From Heyndrickxia sporothermodurans (GTDB taxonomy: Bacteria > Bacillota > Bacilli > Bacillales > Bacillaceae_C): a DNA stretch of 64,000 nt. Of this stretch, positions 34,699 through 43,572 are shown in pieces. The first letter of the stretch is position 1. Each line of letters begins with the position of its first letter. The stretch covers positions 2,136,001-2,200,000 of the forward strand of contig CP066701.1 of assembly GCA_016756695.1 (NCBI GenBank), given 5' to 3'. Below the pieces are notes generated by a model, which saw only the letters and a program-made list of their open reading frames with translations, did no database searches and was not told the origin of the DNA. The position numbers and the translations under genes were made by a program.

Positions 34699-35487
34699 AT
34701 GGATCTTCGTTTAATCGAATTGATTGGATTAACTATCATCATTCATTTAATTGATACACTTGCTTATTCTGTCAGACTAAATTCCGTAAAAAGCGGAAAA
34801 TATGCATTATCTCTATCATTGTTTAATATATTTGTACTTATTTCCAGAACGGCAAATATGTTTCAAGCACCATTGCTTGGATTAATCGTTGGTTTGAGTA
34901 TTGAAAAGGGAATAAACCCTAAATGGGATTTACATCTCGTTATTTTTGCGGCAACGACTGGAACAATATTGGGCATCGTACTCATTCCAACATTTTTAAA
35001 GATTTTTTCAAAAGCGGTCGATAAACTTGATATTAAAGGATCGGTTCCTTCAATTGTTGTAGAGGCTCTTCATATTAACAATATTAAACGAATGGTAAAA
35101 AGTACGACGAAACCGCGAAAATCGATGTGGGCGAAGTTACGCTATAAAGAAATTCCAAAAAGGCTATTAATCTTAAATACAATTATTACAGCAGTGTATA
35201 CGATTGGCGTGCTATCTGCTTTTTACGCATCTACCTTAGTAGATGAAAAGTATCGACTCGCTACTTCGGCATCATCAGGGATGATAAATGGGGTTGCATC
35301 GATCTTATTAACATTGCTTGTCGATCCAAAGTCTGCCATTATTACTGATCAGGCATTGAGAGGAAAACGGCCGTATGGTGATGTAAAAGCACTCGTTATT
35401 TTGTTAATCGGGTCCAAGTTATTAGGAACACTCATTGGACAAGTATTACTTGAGCCGGCAGCAAGGATTATTGCATTTTTTAATTGA
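34699..35487 (+). CDS. amj: lipid II flippase Amj
   Basis: 262 residues with about six hydrophobic segments (DUF2837). The N-terminus HLIDTLAYSVRLNSVKSGKYALSLSLFN and SRTANMFQAPLLG resemble B. subtilis Amj (YdaH) from memory. Amj is an alternative flippase for lipid II that substitutes for MurJ and is induced by envelope stress in B. subtilis. It is a single gene with GGGGGACC upstream; I saw no clear sigma-M promoter. Confidence 0.85.
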   Translation: MDLRLIELIGLTIIIHLIDTLAYSVRLNSVKSGKYALSLSLFNIFVLISRTANMFQAPLLGLIVGLSIEKGINPKWDLHLVIFAATTGTILGIVLIPTFLKIFSKAVDKLDIKGSVPSIVVEALHINNIKRMVKSTTKPRKSMWAKLRYKEIPKRLLILNTIITAVYTIGVLSAFYASTLVDEKYRLATSASSGMINGVASILLTLLVDPKSAIITDQALRGKRPYGDVKALVILLIGSKLLGTLIGQVLLEPAARIIAFFN

Positions 35488-35499
35488 GCAAATGGGAAA

Positions 35500-35815
35500 A
35501 GCGTGGAGCGCCTTGTTCAGCCCTGACAATAAGCGGAGATTTTCCGGTTAGTCTGCTGGATAGAGCTTAGTTCGGGGGATATAAGCGGAAATTTTCCGAT
35601 TAAGCAAAGCAAAATTACCCATTTTTACGTTTTTTGAGTCAATAGCCGGAATTTTTACGTCTATTTAAGCCATTTTTAATGCGATTTCTAAATTAAGCGG
35701 AATTTCTCCGCTTATCAAACTCACTTTAGCATCTAATGAACTGGTTGGTTTCTAAAAAAAGTCCGATCATTTCCTTTTACTCCGAAGATTATTTGACCTC
35801 CCCGAGGGGCTAGAC
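35500..35815. repeat. intergenic region made of degenerate Bacillaceae repeats
   Basis: Repeated AAGCGGARATTTTCCG motifs occur at about 35531, 35584 and 35694; the last is a perfect hairpin TAAGCGGA-ATTTC-TCCGCTTA. They are followed by an ACTCCGAAGATTATTTGACC ... CCCGAGGGGCTAGACA block (35764-35815) that complements the repeat fragment at 18853. No gene lies here. Confidence 0.5.
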
Positions 35816-35816
35816 A

Positions 35817-35853
35817 GAAAACCCTGTTCCGAACTATGCGGAACAGGGTTTGT
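35817..35853. terminator. terminator of the ABC transporter operon
   Basis: AAACCCTGTTCCG, 7-nt loop, CGGAACAGGGTTT; T-rich on the minus-strand side. Confidence 0.85.
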
Positions 35854-35861
35854 CAATGAAA

Positions 35862-37007
35862 TTAAACAAAATTTCTTGTATCTTGATTGCGACTAAACTT
35901 ATAAATGGCTATTAAGAAAAAGGCAGCTGCAAAAGCAAGGAGAATCATAATGTTTAAATAAAGGCTCCCTAATGTATTTCCGTCTTGCAATTTCGTTAAT
36001 GTATCTAATGTCCATCTCTGTGGCAGGAAATTCGCTACCTTTTGAATGGAAGCTGGCATCACCTCAACCGGCCAGAAACAACCGGATAACATAACAGTTG
36101 GTAAGACGATTAAATTTTGCAGTGCACCTGCAGCACTTCGATTGTTAGCAAAGGAAGTTGTTAGTAACGATATTCCTACAGATATTAAAGCAAAGAGGAA
36201 CATCACAGCCATTGCTTCCCAATAAGGAATATTAAGATCAATATGAAATATCGTTGTCATAACGGTTAAAGTGATAAGAACCTGGACAATCATCACAATC
36301 ATATTCACAATAACATTGGAAAGTATATATGTTCTCGCATTGATCGGCGTTGAGAGTAATCGGAAATACGTGCGATTTTCTTTTTCTGAAAGAATGATCT
36401 CCGACATATTCCCAGCAGACATAAGCATAATCATAATTAAAAACCCGATTGTTTTATAGGTCATATCATTATTTTTCGATGTATCAGCTAATGATTTTGT
36501 CGTTAGTGAAAAATTTGCTTTTTGATAACCTTTGTACATGGAATCAAAAGCTTGTTGATTTCCATTAGCGATCTTACCGATTGTTGAAATATTATCGATA
36601 TATTGATATAAATAGGATTTAATAAACCCAGTAACTTCTGCCCCTTTAATAGATGTTAGCCGAATATGATTAGGCTCACCTTGAAGTACACTCTCTGAAT
36701 AGCCTCGATCAAAAGTAATCACGCTATCGAGTTCCCCAGATATTATTTTTTCTCGTACATTGGATTCCTCAAGCTTAGTAACTTTCACATTTTCTAAGTC
36801 TTCTAGAAACTTGATTGTATCGGATGTGATTCGGCTTTCGTCATGATTAACAACGCCAACATGAAGGATCATCTTTTGATCACCGCCATAAGCAATTAAA
36901 GAAATGAAGATTCCGATGAGTGGCATGAAAAGGTACATAATGATATTTTTCTTTTGTTTAAATGTTACACTTAATGTGTTTTGGACTAACCAAAGGATAT
37001 CCTTCAT
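35862..37007 (-). CDS. ABC-2 transporter permease (LnrN-like)
   Basis: 381 residues with one N-terminal membrane helix, a large extracellular region of about 150 residues and five C-terminal helices, the ABC-2 (YhgE/DrrB) layout. It overlaps the stop/start of the gene before it. With the other permease and ATPase it forms an exporter resembling linearmycin-resistance LnrLMN of B. subtilis; the substrate here is unknown. Confidence 0.87.
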   Translation of the reverse strand: MKDILWLVQNTLSVTFKQKKNIIMYLFMPLIGIFISLIAYGGDQKMILHVGVVNHDESRITSDTIKFLEDLENVKVTKLEESNVREKIISGELDSVITFDRGYSESVLQGEPNHIRLTSIKGAEVTGFIKSYLYQYIDNISTIGKIANGNQQAFDSMYKGYQKANFSLTTKSLADTSKNNDMTYKTIGFLIMIMLMSAGNMSEIILSEKENRTYFRLLSTPINARTYILSNVIVNMIVMIVQVLITLTVMTTIFHIDLNIPYWEAMAVMFLFALISVGISLLTTSFANNRSAAGALQNLIVLPTVMLSGCFWPVEVMPASIQKVANFLPQRWTLDTLTKLQDGNTLGSLYLNIMILLAFAAAFFLIAIYKFSRNQDTRNFV

Positions 37008-38128
37008 TATAATCCCTCCCGTCTACGCATTGAAATCACCGCTATGAGTAGGAATAAAACGGCAATTCCAATATTTAAGCTGATGGCTGGGATCGCAGCC
37101 GATAGATCATTTGTATAAATAATTTTCGTTACCGCTCGATTAATCCATGTGAGCGGAGAAAGTTCTGTAATAAATTTAAAAATTCCTTCAGGATTTTCAA
37201 TTTTAAAATAGGCCCCTCCGAAAAATGATGCTAATTGGATTACTAACATAAGAATCACACTTGTTGATGCGTTTGATTTTGTCAAATAACTAATTCCGAG
37301 ACCAAGACTGACTGCGAAGATCACCTCGGTAAATAAAACAAGAAATACGGTTCCAAAATGGTCACCCCAATTAGCATGAAAGAGAATTTTGCTAAAAAGA
37401 ACAACAAGGAGAACACAAAGCGTATTTAAAACGATATTTCCTGCTACTTTCCCGATAAAAATTTCACTTTTCCGAACGGGAGCGACAATTAGTCGATCAC
37501 CGGTTTTTCGTGCCCTTTCACCCGCAATAAGGGAGCTTGCAGACATTGCTCCATATAACGCAATCATCGTTGTCATGACAATCGCGTAATAATCCATTGA
37601 GCTTGGTGATTTTTTTGGTAAAAGAGAGGTATTTTTAATGTAATCATGATGCTTTTCTGTTGAAAAAACGGTTCCAATTTGATCAGGAGCAATCTTTACG
37701 ACTTCCTGGGCAACATTATATTTATCGACGAAAGAAGTGAGCATTCCTTGTAAAATACTGCCTTCAATACTATTCCGTTCATTGAGATACAGCCTGATCC
37801 CCTTTTGATTCACTTCAAGGTAACCATCATATTTGTTTTGTTTCACTACTTCTTTTCCAGAAACATTTTTCGATGCCTTTTTAAAGTGAATCCCCGATTG
37901 TTTTGCCTCGTCGACAAACCGAGAAAAATACTGAGAAAATTCTCCGTTTGTTTGATCTTTATATAGAACGTTCATATCATCTATTTGGATACTTGTTGTA
38001 AATGTGTTCGACAATGCGGTGCCGAGTACAAGCATTAGTACAATCGGTAAAGCGAGCATAAATACTGCCGTGCGAATGTCGCGGAAATCACTCTTAATTT
38101 CCTTCCATGCAATATTGATGATATTCAA
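37007..38128 (-). CDS. ABC-2 transporter permease (LnrM-like)
   Basis: 373 residues: N-terminal helix, extracellular domain (about 45-180) and six C-terminal helices, with GERARKTGDRLIVAPVRKSEIF in the coupling region near 205. Second of three exporter genes, starting 16 bp after the ATPase stop. It would pair with the next permease as a heterodimer. Confidence 0.87.
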   Translation of the reverse strand: MNIINIAWKEIKSDFRDIRTAVFMLALPIVLMLVLGTALSNTFTTSIQIDDMNVLYKDQTNGEFSQYFSRFVDEAKQSGIHFKKASKNVSGKEVVKQNKYDGYLEVNQKGIRLYLNERNSIEGSILQGMLTSFVDKYNVAQEVVKIAPDQIGTVFSTEKHHDYIKNTSLLPKKSPSSMDYYAIVMTTMIALYGAMSASSLIAGERARKTGDRLIVAPVRKSEIFIGKVAGNIVLNTLCVLLVVLFSKILFHANWGDHFGTVFLVLFTEVIFAVSLGLGISYLTKSNASTSVILMLVIQLASFFGGAYFKIENPEGIFKFITELSPLTWINRAVTKIIYTNDLSAAIPAISLNIGIAVLFLLIAVISMRRREGL

Positions 38129-38144
38129 CGAAATCTCCTCCTTA

Positions 38145-39080
38145 TTAGTCCCTTAAATTTCTACCTGTTAAAGTTAAAAATACTGTTTCTAAATTTGGTG
38201 CTTTTTCTTGTAAGGAGCGGATTTCGATATGGTTAGAAATAAAATGCTCGATAATTTTGTTTAAGTTATTCACGCCCGTATCGGAATTGATTTTAATAAG
38301 ATTTTCATCAAGTTGAACAGCCTCGACACCATTAATTTCTTTAATGCGATCAATCATTATATTTTCAGTCGATTTCACTTCAATCCATATATCTTTCGTA
38401 TTCGTAATAATTGATTTCAATTGTTCCTTCGTTCCTTCAGCAATAATTTTTCCGTGATCAATGATGGCGATGCGTGAGCAAATTTCCTCCACTTCTTCCA
38501 TATAGTGACTTGTGTAAATGATCGTGCAGCCCATTTCATTTAACTTCCGAACCGATGTCAAAATATAATTACGGGAGTGGGGATCAATCCCAACTGTAGG
38601 TTCATCCATAATGATCAATTTAGGTCGATGGGCGATGGCACAGGCTATATTTAAGCGCCGTTTCATACCGCCAGAGAAATTTTTCGGATAGCTTTTATGT
38701 TTATCATGTAACCCAACAAATTCAAGTGCTTCCTCCACTCGATCCTTTAGTTCATCACCACGTAAGCCGTATAAGCCGGCAAAAAATTTCACGTTTTCAT
38801 ATGCTGTCAAATCTTCATAAATCGCTAAATCCTGAGGAACCATGCCGATATTCATTTTGGCAAATCGACTATTTTTCACGATGTTTTTTCCGAGAATACT
38901 AATGGTTCCATCATTACTCCGAAGTAGACCTGCAATCATATTAATTGTCGTGCTTTTTCCAGCACCGTTTGCACCAAGAAATCCAAAAATTTCTCCTTCT
39001 GCAATCGAAAGGGACATATTATCTACTGCGATAAAATCGCCAAATTTTTTTGTTAAGTTTTTTATTTCTAAAACATTCAT
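38145..39080 (-). CDS. ABC transporter ATP-binding protein (LnrL-like)
   Basis: 311 residues. Walker A GANGAGKST near 36, Q-loop VPQDLA near 80, signature NFSGGMKRRL near 134, Walker B LIIMDEPTVGIDPHS near 152 and H-loop TSHYMEEVE near 187. A C-terminal DUF4162-like extension follows. It energises the two permeases. A hairpin separates it from the sensor kinase gene upstream, so it may be transcribed separately under the response regulator. Confidence 0.93.
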   Translation of the reverse strand: MNVLEIKNLTKKFGDFIAVDNMSLSIAEGEIFGFLGANGAGKSTTINMIAGLLRSNDGTISILGKNIVKNSRFAKMNIGMVPQDLAIYEDLTAYENVKFFAGLYGLRGDELKDRVEEALEFVGLHDKHKSYPKNFSGGMKRRLNIACAIAHRPKLIIMDEPTVGIDPHSRNYILTSVRKLNEMGCTIIYTSHYMEEVEEICSRIAIIDHGKIIAEGTKEQLKSIITNTKDIWIEVKSTENIMIDRIKEINGVEAVQLDENLIKINSDTGVNNLNKIIEHFISNHIEIRSLQEKAPNLETVFLTLTGRNLRD

Positions 39081-39120
39081 CTTCTCACCCCTAATGTTTT
39101 GTATATCGTAAGTATAAAAA

Positions 39121-39161
39121 AAAGAATGAAGCGATATAAGTGGAATCGTTCATTCTTTTCA
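39121..39161 (-). terminator. hairpin between regulator and transporter genes
   Basis: AAGAATGAAGCGAT pairs with ATCGTTCATTCTT; T-rich on the minus-strand side. It would limit read-through from the kinase gene into the ABC genes. Confidence 0.65.
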
Positions 39162-39197
39162 CATGAAGATATTCATATTTTTCATATGAGAATTTCA

Positions 39198-40301
39198 TTA
39201 TTGGATAGGCAGCAATGTAGTTACGGAAAAACCGTGGGTGCTGTCAACGATAATTTTTCCATTGATTGCGGCTGTCCGTTCTTCCATGCCAATAATACCA
39301 AGCCCTTTTTTAATTTTCTCTGCCCCTTTTCCGTTATCCTTCACTTCAACTCTGATTAGCTTGTTGAGCACTTTAATATCAACGGATACATGGGAGGCAT
39401 CCGAGTACTTCATCGTATTTGTTAAAGCCTCCGTCACATTCTCATGAATAATTTTCCATTGGATAGGGGATATCGTATCCAAATTCCCATTATGGGTTAG
39501 TGTCGTGTTTAAATCATGTTTTGCTGAAAATTCATCGATGAAAAGCTTCATTCGATGTATTCCTACTTGTTCAGTAGGAGGCTTCATATTTTTTAATGTC
39601 ATTCGGATATTTTCAATGCCTTCTTTTGAAATATTGATTGCATTTTGCAACAATTCTTCCGCCTTCTTTTTATCAAGTTCCATTAACCGTTTGGCTGCTT
39701 CCATTTGGATTAATGCACCTGTCATCGAATGGCCGATTTTATCATGAATTTCTTGAGAAATTCGATTTCTTTCTTCTAATTTAACGGTGTACTCCGATTG
39801 TCTTATATATTCTTTATTTTCATTCAAATGCTTGGTCAGCTTTTGAATATTCTTTCTCATTTGGTCCATTTGGACTTCGTTTTTGTTCATTAGAAAAAGA
39901 TGTCTAGTAGCGATAATGTAGATCATGAAGCTTGATACTCCGACTAATCCATAAATTGGCTGCGTATCAAACTGTATGTATATGATTGGAATAAATGTGA
40001 GCAGTAAAATAATAAATTTGCTATTAGTAAAACGAGAAATTAGTTCAATGACTGACAATGGTAAAAGAATAATAAATAACGAATAGACGAAAATATAGGA
40101 CCAAATCGTTAAAATAATGGATAATAAAAGTAGCGATTTTTTGATGCCATCATGTTTAAAAATATATAATGTAATATTGATGCAAAAATAAATAAGGGAG
40201 GCCAAAACAACCCACGAAATGTTCTCGGAATCGGCTCGAATGCAATTGACGGCTATAAAGACAATCAATGCAACCTTATTGAGGATGATCCAAATCTCCA
40301 T
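39198..40301 (-). CDS. sensor histidine kinase, NarX/DesK type (LnrJ-like)
   Basis: 367 residues. Five or six N-terminal membrane segments up to about residue 140 are followed by a HisKA_3 domain with EERNRISQEIHDKIGHSMTG (phospho-accepting His near 184) and a HATPase domain with ENVTEALTNTMKYS and DNGKGAEKIKKGLGIIGMEER. It starts 1 bp from its response regulator stop. The intramembrane sensor and the ABC neighbour indicate sensing of a membrane-active antibiotic, as known for LnrJK. Confidence 0.92.
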   Translation of the reverse strand: MEIWIILNKVALIVFIAVNCIRADSENISWVVLASLIYFCINITLYIFKHDGIKKSLLLLSIILTIWSYIFVYSLFIILLPLSVIELISRFTNSKFIILLLTFIPIIYIQFDTQPIYGLVGVSSFMIYIIATRHLFLMNKNEVQMDQMRKNIQKLTKHLNENKEYIRQSEYTVKLEERNRISQEIHDKIGHSMTGALIQMEAAKRLMELDKKKAEELLQNAINISKEGIENIRMTLKNMKPPTEQVGIHRMKLFIDEFSAKHDLNTTLTHNGNLDTISPIQWKIIHENVTEALTNTMKYSDASHVSVDIKVLNKLIRVEVKDNGKGAEKIKKGLGIIGMEERTAAINGKIIVDSTHGFSVTTLLPIQ

Positions 40302-40302
40302 A

Positions 40303-40944
40303 TTAATCTACTTTTCCTGTAATATAATAAATGGCGATTTGTGTCCGATGCTCAAGGCCGGTTTTCCCTAGTATCGAGGTGATATAGTTGGCAACCGTTC
40401 CTTCCGAAATAAATAATTGCTTTGAGATTTCTTTATTCGAATAGCCTTTTGCAATTAAAGACATAATGTCTCGTTCTCTTTCTGTAAATAACTTTGCATC
40501 AATTTTTGTCCCTGATTCCTTCTTTTCTAATAAGTTGGATTTAATTTTTTCCAAAACGACATCTTGCATAATGCTATTTCCGTTAAATACTGTTTTGATC
40601 GCATCACGAATTCGTTCCGGGTCATTATTTTTCAATAAATAACCTTTTGCTCCATTTTTTACCGCATCTAATATGTATTCGTCATCGTCGAATGTCGTCA
40701 AAATGATCGGTCTCGTCCTCGTTTGCTCAGTAATGATTTTTGTTGCTTCAACACCGTTCATATTTGGCATTCGCACATCTAATAATGCGATATCCACTTT
40801 ATGTTTTTTACAAAAATCGACCGCTTCTTGCCCGTCATTGACGGTGTCAACAACCTCAAATTCGTCATACGTATTTAAAATTATTTTTAAACCTTCACGG
40901 ATAAATGAATTATCATCTGCAATTATTACTTTAATTTTTGTCAA
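40303..40944 (-). CDS. NarL/LuxR-family response regulator (LnrK-like)
   Basis: 213 residues. The receiver domain has phospho-acceptor Asp in DIALLDVRMPNMNG near 55 and a conserved Lys in KGYLLK near 104. The C-terminal LuxR HTH includes LTERERDIMSLIAKGYSNKEI-type sequence and EGTVANYITSILGK near 180. It is first in the operon with the kinase and likely activates the ABC genes downstream. Confidence 0.93.
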   Translation of the reverse strand: MTKIKVIIADDNSFIREGLKIILNTYDEFEVVDTVNDGQEAVDFCKKHKVDIALLDVRMPNMNGVEATKIITEQTRTRPIILTTFDDDEYILDAVKNGAKGYLLKNNDPERIRDAIKTVFNGNSIMQDVVLEKIKSNLLEKKESGTKIDAKLFTERERDIMSLIAKGYSNKEISKQLFISEGTVANYITSILGKTGLEHRTQIAIYYITGKVD

Positions 40945-41065
40945 ATAGGGGTCACTTCCTTAAATAAGAAAAATTAAGCACGGCAAATATTTTTGCGTTT
41001 TATATAGCCTTATTATATGCATAATTTGTAATGAAAAAATACTAAAAAAATGTAAGACACTAAAA

Positions 41066-41094
41066 AAAAGAAGCGTTGTAAAAAACGCTTCCTT
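41066..41094 (-). terminator. terminator after the YjcZ-family gene
   Basis: GAAGCGTT, 6-nt loop, AACGCTTC; on the minus strand followed by a T-run. Confidence 0.8.
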
Positions 41095-41106
41095 TCGTCG
41101 ATCTTA

Positions 41107-41226
41107 TTAGTAATAAGAAGCACCGACAATGATTAAAAGGATGAACAAGACAACAATTAAAACAAATGTTGAACCGCCGCCGTAGCCGCCACCGGCATAG
41201 CCGTATCCACCATAGCCGTAACCCAT
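41107..41226 (-). CDS. YjcZ-family small sporulation protein (39 aa)
   Basis: ATG at 41226 preceded by GGGGGGTG. The product begins [20 protein letters not shown] and ends in a membrane helix [19 protein letters not shown]. This glycine/tyrosine-rich head with one C-terminal helix is the hallmark of the YjcZ/SscA-type small spore proteins of Bacillaceae. It has its own terminator. Easily missed because of its size. Confidence 0.9.
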   Translation of the reverse strand: MGYGYGGYGYAGGGYGGGSTFVLIVVLFILLIIVGASYY

Positions 41227-41349
41227 TATAACACCCCCCTATGCAAGGATAATTTACTTTATGTAAGGGGGGTGGTTTTTGAAATGGACAACAGTTTAGT
41301 GGTTGAAATTTAGAGGAATTTGGCGAATACACTAGTTCTTATTAATCTT

Positions 41350-41523
41350 TTACTGTTTTTGCAGATAAACGGTTAACTGAGTTAAATCCAGCGTTAATTT
41401 TTGATATTCATATAAGTTAGGAAAGATGGCCGCGCTACCTGTATTCAATAGATCGGTAATGGTTTCTTTATAGTTTGGTACCTGCAATGTTTCTTCATTA
41501 TCCATAAAAACAACCTGAACCAT
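41350..41523 (-). CDS. small conserved-looking protein (57 aa), unknown
   Basis: ATG at 41523 is preceded by CTAGGAGGATT, an excellent ribosome binding site at 5 bp. The product is soluble, with MVQVVFMDNEETLQVPNYKE at the start and a helical C-terminus. Not recognised. It stands alone between the YjcZ-like gene and the secreted lytic transglycosylase gene. Confidence 0.65.
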   Translation of the reverse strand: MVQVVFMDNEETLQVPNYKETITDLLNTGSAAIFPNLYEYQKLTLDLTQLTVYLQKQ

Positions 41524-41743
41524 AGAATCCTCCTAGCATAATTGTTTTTACTCTAATTTTACTAAAATATTGAATAGTTTTCCAGAAGAAAACTAGCGAA
41601 AAAGATGTTGGATGAATGTATTTCCTTGGAAATAAAATAGGATTTTTGTCGAATTTCCTATAAAAAGAGTAGATTATCAATCTTCGTTTTTCGGAAAGAA
41701 TAATAGTATAATAGATTGTAATACAAATTAGGGGTGTGGATAA

Positions 41744-43456
41744 TTGAAATTTTATCGATTATTTATAGCGGCAATAGTAATCTTAGCTATTTCTGGATTT
41801 GGTCATACAAATACATTCGCTGCAGATAAAGCGGATGCACTTGTTAACTCTGCGGTGAAAGCTGGAAAAACCCTAGATAATATGACAACGGTTGGGAAAA
41901 AGGCAACAGGGAAAAATATCCCGACCAAGGAGTACAATGCAGCGGTAAAAAAATATAAAAGTGCTAAATCAGCGGTAAATAAACAGTCAGGAAAAAAGAA
42001 GAAAGCCAATCTTTCCAAATTAAAAACAGTAAATACGCAAATATCTCGAGGGAAAAAGTACATCAATGCTGTTTCAAACGGGAAGAAAATTGCTTCAAAA
42101 AAAGCAAAGTTAGATAAAGATATAAAAATGGGTGTCATCAATTCTAAAACGCTAGTGGCTTATTCGAATCTATCAAAGGATCTTAACAAATACGCATCAA
42201 CATTTGATGCCGTATATGATAAAAAAACGCGTGATACGGTAAAAAAACTGTATAAAACACCGGCAGAAAAGATTAAAAAGGATCTTAATTACGCAATTAT
42301 CGTAAAGAAAGCAATTGATGAAACAAGTAAACTTATGAAATCCAACACTTCATCTAATAAACTTGCTGTACCATACTATAAAATTCTATTGAATATTGAC
42401 TCTATTCCTCAGCAAAAAATGAAACAGCAACTGATGAAGGAAGTAAAAAAAATAAATTCAACCATTCCGAGTAAATTGAAAACAGGAAAATTTGCCGAAT
42501 ATGTAAATTTGGAAATGAACTTTGAACGACTGGATTCGTATATTTCTAAAGGAAAATCAAATGCGAAAGTTCCCGGTTTATACAACCAATTAAAGAAAAA
42601 TATAACATCGATCAGTTCTAAAACAGATAAGGCACGCTTACAAAAAAGATTCGCAGGCATCATGAATCGACAAAAGGTGAGCATAAAAGAATTAAAAGGA
42701 ATGCTAACGAAGTCGGCGATTGCTAAAGGGATTCCACCGGAAGTAGTTAAATCAATTGCGGTCACGGAAAACGGCAATCTTACACAGTTTTTACCAAATG
42801 GAGAAGTGTTCAAAAGTCATGATAATGGGTATGGAATCATGCAAGTGACACCTATGTCAGATTCGGATAAAAGCTATGATTGGAATCGAGTAAAATATGA
42901 TCTATCTTACAATATTCAAGCGGGGGTAGAAATTTTAGCAAAAAAGTGGACCTACGCCTTCTTATCATCTCCAGTTATGCCTAAAATCAATAATGGGGAA
43001 AAGAACCTTTTAGAAAATTGGTATTTTGCGATAATGGCCTATAATGGATTATCAACGAAAAATGATCCAAATAAAGTAACCAAACCGTATCAGTTAAAGG
43101 TATATGAAAATATGAAAAACCGTACACTAATGAACCCGGAAATTGTAAAAAAACAAGATGTTATTTTTACTGGTAATCCAGTCAAATTGAAAACAACACC
43201 AATCAAGACAAAACTAAAAACAAAAAGCACGCAATTTTATAAAAAGAATGATCGTGTAACAATCTCGGCCAGTGCAAACTTTCGGACAAAACCAACAACA
43301 AAGAGTACGCGCAAATCATTTCCGAAAGGCACGAAAGTAACAATTCTCGGCGGAGCGATTGAAGATGATAGCCCAGCGAATCTCTTTACTTGGTACAAAG
43401 TATCTGTTTCCGGAGCAAAAGGGACTTGGTATGTGGCGTCATCGAATTTAAAATGA
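41744..43456 (+). CDS. secreted lytic transglycosylase with helical wall-binding-like and SH3 domains
   Basis: 570 residues, TTG start with GGGGTG upstream. Signal peptide to about residue 27 (NTFAADK). A long Lys-rich helical region (about 28-325) contains KYASTFDAVYDKKTRDTVKK, reminiscent of SbsC-type S-layer helical domains that bind secondary wall polymer. The SLT domain follows (IPPEVVKSIAVTENGNL near 330, GYGIMQVTP near 364, MAYNGLS near 432), then a bacterial SH3 domain (SANFRTKPTTKS near 510). It probably cleaves peptidoglycan glycan strands. Part of a run of secreted proteins next to secA2. Confidence 0.85.
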   Translation: MKFYRLFIAAIVILAISGFGHTNTFAADKADALVNSAVKAGKTLDNMTTVGKKATGKNIPTKEYNAAVKKYKSAKSAVNKQSGKKKKANLSKLKTVNTQISRGKKYINAVSNGKKIASKKAKLDKDIKMGVINSKTLVAYSNLSKDLNKYASTFDAVYDKKTRDTVKKLYKTPAEKIKKDLNYAIIVKKAIDETSKLMKSNTSSNKLAVPYYKILLNIDSIPQQKMKQQLMKEVKKINSTIPSKLKTGKFAEYVNLEMNFERLDSYISKGKSNAKVPGLYNQLKKNITSISSKTDKARLQKRFAGIMNRQKVSIKELKGMLTKSAIAKGIPPEVVKSIAVTENGNLTQFLPNGEVFKSHDNGYGIMQVTPMSDSDKSYDWNRVKYDLSYNIQAGVEILAKKWTYAFLSSPVMPKINNGEKNLLENWYFAIMAYNGLSTKNDPNKVTKPYQLKVYENMKNRTLMNPEIVKKQDVIFTGNPVKLKTTPIKTKLKTKSTQFYKKNDRVTISASANFRTKPTTKSTRKSFPKGTKVTILGGAIEDDSPANLFTWYKVSVSGAKGTWYVASSNLK

Positions 43457-43572
43457 AGAAAGTTTTCAGTCGGGTAGTTATTGCCTGGCTTTTTATTATG
43501 AAGGAATGATTTTACGAAAAATGCACAACATATAAATCCACGAAATTCCTTTTGAAGGGATGAATATGCCCG

